Source of the DNA: JADZEJ01 sp964426815
GTDB taxonomy: Bacteria > Patescibacteriota > Patescibacteriia > 2-12-FULL-60-25
Assembly (NCBI GenBank): GCA_964426815.1
Contig: CAYRRZ010000012.1
Location: forward strand, 1 to 26,701
Length of the DNA: 26,701 nt
Direction: 5' to 3'
Shown here: positions 22,267 to 26,701 of the stretch, in pieces
Position numbering within the stretch: the stretch's first letter is position 1
Layout of the letters: every line of letters begins with the position of its first letter
Notes under the pieces: generated by a model
Databases searched by the model: none
What the model saw: the letters and a program-made list of their open reading frames with translations, nothing else
What the model was told of the DNA's origin: nothing
Made by a program: the position numbers and the translations under genes

Positions 22267-22282
22267 TGTTTCACGTGAAACA
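22267..22282. promoter_or_regulatory. parS: parS site 5
   Basis: Perfect copy, 100 bp from site 4. Confidence 0.93.
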
Positions 22283-22405
22283 ATGGTTGTCTTTACCATT
22301 CAGTTAATTTAATTGTTGATCTTGTTTGGATTCCAGAATTGTAATTCCATCTTGTTTACCAGGTGACTGTTTTTATTTGAAAATGTTGTTTTAGTCACTT
22401 TAAGA

Positions 22406-22421
22406 TGTTTCACGTGAAACA
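22406..22421. promoter_or_regulatory. parS: parS site 6
   Basis: Perfect copy, 139 bp from site 5. Confidence 0.93.
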
Positions 22422-22528
22422 TTGTCGTTTTTTTTCGTAGAATTTTGGATAAACAGTGTCTTTGACATCGGTTTTTTTTGAAATAGTTAAATATCAACCG
22501 ATAAAACGAGTGACATCTCATATCATAA

Positions 22529-22544
22529 TGTTTCACGTGAAACA
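22529..22544. promoter_or_regulatory. parS: parS site 7
   Basis: Perfect copy, 123 bp from site 6. Confidence 0.93.
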
Positions 22545-22643
22545 TTTTGATGCTATTGCTTGTCCTGAGGCTTGTTAAATCGACTGTGAATAGACACGGA
22601 CGCCGATTCAGACGTAGAAACAAACAAGATGCAGAAAGAAATA

Positions 22644-22659
22644 TGTTTCATGTGAAACA
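22644..22659. promoter_or_regulatory. parS: parS site 8 (variant)
   Basis: TGTTTCATGTGAAACA: one C-to-T change at the central CG makes it an imperfect palindrome. Spacing of 115 bp from site 7 fits the array. Confidence 0.8.
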
Positions 22660-22771
22660 TTGATTATATGAAACTTCATCCCCAGTATTATTTTTGCTTA
22701 TTTGAAATATGTACAATCGAATTCTTTTTAAAACAAAGAATGTACACGCTCAAATTTTTATATCCAAAATA

Positions 22772-22787
22772 TGTTTCACGTGAAACA
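22772..22787. promoter_or_regulatory. parS: parS site 9
   Basis: Perfect copy, 128 bp from site 8; the palindrome extends to ATATGTTTCACGTGAAACAT. Confidence 0.93.
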
Positions 22788-22913
22788 TATTGATCTGTAG
22801 TCTCCGTGATTTGAATTTGCTTTCTTCGTTTTTAATGGAGGACATTTGAAGCAATACAAATATTTTTTACGTTAAAACGAAGACGTGATGTATAAAATGA
22901 GATGTGTGAAAAA

Positions 22914-22929
22914 TGTTTCACGTGAAACA
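22914..22929. promoter_or_regulatory. parS: parS site 10
   Basis: Perfect copy, 142 bp from site 9, extended by AAA/TTT to AAATGTTTCACGTGAAACAT and beyond. It is the last site of the array. Confidence 0.93.
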
Positions 22930-23148
22930 TTTTTGATTGTAGAACTCCTGTTGTACTAGTGTGCTGTCGGTCACGAACATGATCCAATTAGAGCGAGTTT
23001 TTTAGTGACAGATGTTAGTTGTGTCTAAGTTGTTTATATATTGTTAACTATAATATTTTACGACGCATAGATTGTGTATAAAAATTTTGCTTTGTTGAGC
23101 CCTGTTTTTGGCTCCGAGCCTTTTAAATCGGTTGTATCTGAATGATGG

Positions 23149-23160
23149 TATACTGATAAG
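23149..23160 (+). promoter_or_regulatory. Leaderless-type promoter of secreted protein gene 1
   Basis: Extended -10 TGGTATACT (TATACT at 23149-23154) followed by 6 nt and the GTG start. No -35 and no Shine-Dalgarno. Transcription should begin at or within 1-2 nt of the start codon. Confidence 0.65.
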
Positions 23161-24081
23161 GTGATTCGACGTTTTTTTGGCACACTTCTTTCCTTGTGTT
23201 TGGCGTTTTTTTCGCCGACGGTTTTTGCGATGGATAGCACGAACTATCAAATCAACTGGGACTCGGTTAATTCTGGAGGCGTTGACCAGGCGTCTTCAAC
23301 GAACTTCAATTTGCGCGATACGGTCGGTGAGCAAGGAACGGGTTTTTCATCTTCAAGTATTTACACACTGAGCGCCGGGTATCGAATTGGAGATCAGGAT
23401 CAAAATTCGCTTACCTTTTCTTTAGGTACGCAGGAAAATGCAACTCAGGTGAGCTATAGCGCATTTAGTTCGACGACCAAGAGTGTTTTGGTGAGTTCAC
23501 TTGGAGTTTTGACGGTTGGAGACTTGATCGCCGTCGTTGAAAACGAAGGTTTGTCTCAAAATGTGGTTGTTGGTCGGATTTTTTCAATCAATGGACTTAC
23601 ATTGACGGTTGATCAATGGGACGGAGCGACTTCGGTGATATCGGCTACTCCTGCGGGTGGCGATGATGTGGTGTATCGCTTAGGCGGGAATACGGCGGCC
23701 TTAGGAGTTTTGTCTCCTTTGGTTGGGAAGACGTCGATTACGGCAACGTCGATTTCATCGAATGCGCAAAATGGATATCGCGTTTTCGTCCATGATGATG
23801 GAGATTTGCGTTATAACACGTCGACGTTTATCGATCCGGTTATTGATGGGTCGGTGACAATAGGTTCTGAGGAATATGGGGCGCGTGTATTTGGTGTGAC
23901 GGCTTCGAGTACGGGATCGGATTTTGGATTTAGCTCAACAACGAGTCGGATTATTCAAGAAAATGCGGCAATGACGCTGTTAGATCGCGTGGTTTTGGTT
24001 TATAAAGCGGCGATTACGAGCGCGACTGCAGCGGGTAATTATAGTCATGTTGTATACTATGAGGTGACGGCAAATTTTTAA
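23161..24081 (+). CDS. Secreted beta-rich protein 1 (surface/pilin-like, unknown)
   Basis: Starts with GTG at 23161; an in-frame TGA at 23143 leaves no other usual start. The 306 residues begin with a signal peptide (basic RR, hydrophobic FFGTLLSLCLAFF, cleavage after VFA at about 22). The mature part is rich in Ser, Thr, Gly and Val with many short beta-strand-like repeats and no Cys, the make-up of an extracellular beta-sandwich protein. The first mature stretch (TNYQINWDSVNSGG, then ASSTNFNLRDTVGEQGTG) resembles a recurrent motif of Patescibacteria surface proteins, by recall only. The C-terminus AAGNYSHVVYYEVTANF parallels the next gene. No enzymatic motif. Transcribed separately from it. 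Confidence 0.88.
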   Translation: MIRRFFGTLLSLCLAFFSPTVFAMDSTNYQINWDSVNSGGVDQASSTNFNLRDTVGEQGTGFSSSSIYTLSAGYRIGDQDQNSLTFSLGTQENATQVSYSAFSSTTKSVLVSSLGVLTVGDLIAVVENEGLSQNVVVGRIFSINGLTLTVDQWDGATSVISATPAGGDDVVYRLGGNTAALGVLSPLVGKTSITATSISSNAQNGYRVFVHDDGDLRYNTSTFIDPVIDGSVTIGSEEYGARVFGVTASSTGSDFGFSSTTSRIIQENAAMTLLDRVVLVYKAAITSATAAGNYSHVVYYEVTANF

Positions 24082-24094
24082 ATTTGAGGCATGA

Positions 24095-24126
24095 CATTTT
24101 TTTTCGTACATGAACGAAAAAAAATG
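24095..24126 (+). terminator. Long AT-rich hairpin after secreted protein gene 1
   Basis: CATTTTTTTTCGT (24095-24107) pairs completely with ACGAAAAAAAATG (24114-24126) around a 6-nt loop. It lies 14 nt after the stop. Without a 3' T-tract it may be a 3'-end stabiliser as much as a terminator. Confidence 0.5.
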
Positions 24127-24134
24127 CTGTCCCT

Positions 24135-24280
24135 TAAATGGTCGACATTGGTATCGTGCTCCGGATGCCAATAGGACAGATCCTCTAGGAGTATTGTTCA
24201 TGTGAATTGGTGTTCCGACCACCAAGAGGGGGGAAGGATACGAATTCATATCAAACATCTGTATTTAAAAGGCAGATGAT
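24135..24280 (+). ncRNA. Structured intergenic segment, possible small RNA
   Basis: Four nested or adjacent hairpins: ATTGGTATC / GATGCCAAT (about 24147-24172, nine pairs with one G-U); CCTC (24182-24185) with GAGG (24226-24229) enclosing TTGGTG / CACCAA (24207-24225); and CATCTG / CAGATG (about 24256-24278). Because the following gene appears leaderless, this is not its 5' UTR. It is either the 3' UTR of gene 1 or an independent RNA. No known riboswitch recognised. Confidence 0.3.
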
Positions 24281-24304
24281 CAAAAAAATCTGAAAAAACA
24301 AACA

Positions 24305-24316
24305 TATACTCAAGCC
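24305..24316 (+). promoter_or_regulatory. Leaderless-type promoter of secreted protein gene 2
   Basis: TATACT (24305-24310), 6 nt, then TTG start: the same hexamer and spacing as at 23149-23160. No -35 or Shine-Dalgarno is visible. Confidence 0.6.
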
Positions 24317-25348
24317 TTGGTTCGTCTGATTTCAAAAACTTCGGTTTTTGGTTTGGCGGCAAGTCTTGTTTTAAGCAGTACACCTGCTTTGGCTTCGGGG
24401 ACTACGGTCACTTTGACGCCTGGCACAGGTTCAACGGGTGCAAATGCAACTGTTTTATCTTGGCAGCCTAGTGGTGTGTACCCAACGGGTACGATTTTGC
24501 AGGTTGATATTAGTCCTTCGGTTTCAAGCATTGATGTTTTGACCGGATCTACGACCAATATCGGCAATGGTGGTGGTGCGGTTTGGAGTACAACTTCGAC
24601 GGGCAATTTGATTTTGACGGTGGTTACATCGACAAATAGCTCAGCAGCATCGTCGAGCTTGTATATTCCGTTTACCTTAGCTGCCGGTGCTCAGAATTAT
24701 TCTTTCTCCATTTTAACGGCTTCTACGACCAGTTCGACGGTGCCGGTTGATTTTGGAGCTGGTTTATTCTATGCCAATGGTGGGAATCAGGTGACGGTTA
24801 CGGCTGCTGTTCCAGCAACCTTATCATTCGCTATCCGTACGGATGCGGATGATGCGAATACGAATTTGTGTTCGCTTGGTACGCTGGGCACAGCTGCGAC
24901 AAGCACGTGTGCGTATCGTTTGCGCGTTGGAACCAATGCAGCGGGTGGTTTTTCAACCACGATTTTAGCAAATCATGATTTTGCTAATTCATCCTATGCA
25001 ACGATGACCAATGTTGGTGATAATGGTCTTGCTACAGCTGGTACTGAAGGTTATGGTATCTCGGTGTTTACGGCCGCTTCAACTGGTGGACGTAATGCGG
25101 TTACCTCAGCCTATGATCAGCCAATTGTAGAAGCGTCTGTGTCTGGTTTTGACTTTTCGGTCGATCCAACACCGGTGCCAACTTCAACGGCGATCTTGAT
25201 GCAGTCATTCCCACGATCTTTTCGTTTGAATAGCGCTCCATCATTGACGACGACGAGTCGTGTCGTTCACTTTGCGAATATCGATACCGCCACTCCGGCT
25301 GGTTTCTACTCGCAAGTTGTGACCTACATTGTTACGGCTACGTTCTAG
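24317..25348 (+). CDS. Secreted beta-rich protein 2 (surface/pilin-like, unknown)
   Basis: Starts with TTG at 24317: the frame closes at a TAA at 24266 and contains no upstream ATG or GTG; a CTG at 24290 is the only alternative. Of the 343 residues the first about 25 are a signal peptide (VRLISKTSVFGLAASLVLSS..ALA). The mature protein is Ser/Thr/Ala/Gly-rich with beta-type alternation, and one pair of Cys about 11 residues apart (LCSLGTLGTAATSTC) could form a disulphide. The C-terminus PAGFYSQVVTYIVTATF matches the pattern AG.YS.VV.Y.VTA.F of protein 1. Likely an exported surface component. Function unknown. Confidence 0.87.
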   Translation: MVRLISKTSVFGLAASLVLSSTPALASGTTVTLTPGTGSTGANATVLSWQPSGVYPTGTILQVDISPSVSSIDVLTGSTTNIGNGGGAVWSTTSTGNLILTVVTSTNSSAASSSLYIPFTLAAGAQNYSFSILTASTTSSTVPVDFGAGLFYANGGNQVTVTAAVPATLSFAIRTDADDANTNLCSLGTLGTAATSTCAYRLRVGTNAAGGFSTTILANHDFANSSYATMTNVGDNGLATAGTEGYGISVFTAASTGGRNAVTSAYDQPIVEASVSGFDFSVDPTPVPTSTAILMQSFPRSFRLNSAPSLTTTSRVVHFANIDTATPAGFYSQVVTYIVTATF

Positions 25349-25425
25349 TTGGGTTTTCCTTTCCATCCTGAATTTTATTTGGGATGGGAGATGAAAGACT
25401 AACTTTCCTATTGAATGCTATGCAT

Positions 25426-26427
25426 ATGATTGAATCTCGTTTTCGGTTACGTCTCTTGGTTTGTGGTTTGTTGATGGCTTCGAGTTTACTTATTGGCCGA
25501 AATACATTGGCTTTAACGGTTTCGCCGACGATTTTTGATCAAACAACGGATCCGGGTTCGGTTTTGAAGGGAACGATTACCCTTACGAATGAAACAGATT
25601 CGGCTCAGACCTATTACACATCGGTGCAAAACTTTGTGGCTGAAGGCGAAGATGGGCGTCAGCAGTTTTTGCCAGAGACAGACAAGACGGGTTTGGCTAC
25701 CTGGTTAAAAACAACGGTTCCAAGTTTGTTTTTAAAGTCAGGAGAATCTCGTGAAGTGAATTGGACGATTGATTTACCAAAGTCGGCTGAGCCGGGAGGT
25801 CATTATGGAGCGGTCTTTTTTTCAACCCAGCCACCAAATGATAAGGGGGTCACGGTGGGAATCGGTGCAAAATTAGGGGTATTGTTCTTGGTGAATGTGA
25901 ATGGAGAGATCAAAGAAAATGCCGTTATTGAATCGTTTCGGGTAACGGAGGGTGATAGCGCTTTTGGCGGTACGGAAACTTCTTTGTTGTCACATTTGCC
26001 GGCTGATTTTGAATTACGTTTGCGTAATCAAGGAAGCGTTCATCTACGTCCCGTGGGTCAGATTGATATTCAGTCGATGTTGGGTCGTAAGAGCGCATCG
26101 ATTGCAGTGAATCCACTTGATAGCAAGGTGCTTCCGAATAGTATTCGTCGTATCCGTTCAGTGTGGGGTCCGGTTGATTTAGGAAAAGATACGGGGTTTG
26201 TTGCCGGGTTGAAGAATGAATGGAAGGGCTTTGCTTTTGGACGGTATACCGCTAAGGCTCAGGTTGAATATGGGATGAGCAAGCAACATGTCGAAGCAGT
26301 AGCTTCATTTTGGGTGATTCCTTGGAGAATATTGAGCGTTGTTTTTGTCTTGTTGGTTCTCCTCGTTTTGGGGTTAAAGGCGTATAATCGGATGGTCATC
26401 TCCTCTGCGATGAGCAAGAAGAGATAG
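25426..26427 (+). CDS. DUF916-like secreted protein with C-terminal membrane anchor
   Basis: Resembles the DUF916/WxL-locus proteins, which bind peptidoglycan and surface partners in Gram-positive bacteria. I place the start at 25426 (alternatives 25420 and 25384); the upstream residues lie in an inverted repeat and do not suit a signal peptide. N-terminal signal segment: basic RFRLR then LLVCGLLMASSLLI. The following domain begins LTVSPTIFDQTTDPGSVLKG, the typical opening strand of this family, with SGESREVNWTIDLP and GGHYGAVFF corresponding to the conserved PG.Y.G.I. A second beta domain follows. A membrane helix (about IPWRILSVVFVLLVLLVLGL) and a basic tail NRMVISSAMSKKR anchor it. No catalytic site. 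Confidence 0.85.
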   Translation: MIESRFRLRLLVCGLLMASSLLIGRNTLALTVSPTIFDQTTDPGSVLKGTITLTNETDSAQTYYTSVQNFVAEGEDGRQQFLPETDKTGLATWLKTTVPSLFLKSGESREVNWTIDLPKSAEPGGHYGAVFFSTQPPNDKGVTVGIGAKLGVLFLVNVNGEIKENAVIESFRVTEGDSAFGGTETSLLSHLPADFELRLRNQGSVHLRPVGQIDIQSMLGRKSASIAVNPLDSKVLPNSIRRIRSVWGPVDLGKDTGFVAGLKNEWKGFAFGRYTAKAQVEYGMSKQHVEAVASFWVIPWRILSVVFVLLVLLVLGLKAYNRMVISSAMSKKR

Positions 26428-26435
26428 GCTCCTTC

Positions 26436-26701
26436 ATGGCGAATCCCTTTATCACATTGGTCAAACGCATCGTAGCCACGCTTGTGGTTGCGATGCTTTT
26501 TGTTTCAGGCTCTGGCGTAGGTTTGGCGGCGATCGCGACTCCTGCATCGGATACGCTTTCGCGTCTGCAAATAGGCGTTGCAGCTGATCATGAATTTGCG
26601 ATCGCGACTCCAACTGGGATTGATGCAGGGACGGATACGATTACCCTTGGTTTATCGGCTTTTACGTTTGGTGCTATTTCTGCGGCGGATGTTTCGGTGA
26701 G
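26436..26701 (+). CDS. Secreted protein, N-terminal part (runs off window)
   Basis: Starts 8 nt after the DUF916-like gene, so it probably shares its transcript. The visible 88 residues begin MANPFITLVKRIVATLVVAM with a hydrophobic stretch and small residues (GSGVGLAAIA), a signal peptide ending near residue 34. The mature start TPASDTLSRLQIGVAADHEF is followed by AIATPTGIDAGTDTITLGL, an alternating polar/apolar pattern, again like extracellular beta-rich surface proteins. The rest lies outside the window, so no family is assigned. No obvious Shine-Dalgarno precedes the ATG. Confidence 0.8.
   Translation, partial: MANPFITLVKRIVATLVVAMLFVSGSGVGLAAIATPASDTLSRLQIGVAADHEFAIATPTGIDAGTDTITLGLSAFTFGAISAADVSV

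Larger units (their letters stand above)
22183..23140. other. AT-rich, gene-free centromere-like region
   Basis: About 960 bp without a credible gene; short open frames in it lack start signals and run through parS sites. It holds parS sites 5-10 spaced 100-142 bp apart. The DNA between the sites is not a repeat, although the word TGTCTTT occurs three times (near 22227, 22289, 22457). Near its right end lie TATAAT (about 23050-23055) and a small hairpin GGCT CCG AGCC followed by TTTT (about 23110-23124), whose role is unclear. Confidence 0.6.

Noticed and set aside
22309..22623. 104-codon minus-strand open frame across parS sites 6 and 7
   Set aside because: Translates parS palindromes twice as MFHVKH-like peptides, has AT-driven composition and no start signals.
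21737..22929. CRISPR array
   Set aside because: The repeats are 16-bp perfect palindromes with spacers of 42-233 bp of uneven length, no cas genes nearby, and the motif equals parS.

Overview
The window covers the replication-origin region of a bacterial chromosome, roughly 45-50% GC by eye. On the left it has the classic order dnaN-dnaA (minus strand) divergent from rpmH-rnpA-yidD (plus strand). TGA is used only as a stop. The gene set looks like a small-genome bacterium of the Patescibacteria/CPR (Parcubacteria-like) type: compact housekeeping genes, a PolA whose proofreading domain is degenerate, several starts with no or almost no leader, and a cluster of large secreted beta-rich proteins next to a DUF916-like protein. 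That assignment is inference, since no marker here proves it. The sequence is a draft: positions 6305-6404 are 100 Ns inside one gene.

Layout. 1-4045: dnaN (3' end cut by the window), an oriC-like dnaN/dnaA intergenic region, dnaA, then rpmH-rnpA-yidD and a small Cys-rich protein, ending at a strong terminator. 4048-9680: a minus-strand block with a DUF167 protein, trigger factor, a LysM/M23 murein hydrolase, a ComM/YifB AAA+ protein, lspA and a DksA/TraR zinc-finger protein. 9681-10525: 845 bp without a credible protein. It appears to encode two structured RNAs, one on each strand, each with its own promoter, and ends in a group of DnaA-box-like sites. 10526-14523: an anchored protein of unknown function and a PBP1A-type bifunctional penicillin-binding protein with two Ig-like C-terminal domains. 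14595-21179: plus-strand genes for a 3D-domain protein, tRNA-Cys, GDPD, an unknown protein, DNA polymerase I, a YfiH/LACC1-family protein and the DNA polymerase III delta subunit. 21225-21485: rpsT on the minus strand.

21660-22929 is the most striking part: ten copies of the ParB-binding parS palindrome TGTTTCACGTGAAACA (nine perfect, one with a single change) within 1.2 kb, about 20 kb from oriC, interleaved with tRNA-Arg(CCT) and tRNA-Ala(CGC) and then running through gene-free DNA. It looks like a chromosomal centromere built as an array instead of scattered single sites.

23161-26701: a plus-strand secreted/surface block. The first two genes have identical, apparently leaderless promoter architecture (TATACT, 6 nt, then GTG or TTG) and share a C-terminal signature. 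They are followed by a DUF916-like membrane-anchored protein and the beginning of another secreted protein. The genes together cover initiation and segregation of replication (oriC, DnaA, DnaN, HolA, PolA, parS), translation and RNA processing (L34, RnpA, S20, three tRNAs), and cell-envelope construction (PBP1A, M23, 3D domain, LspA, YidD, surface proteins).
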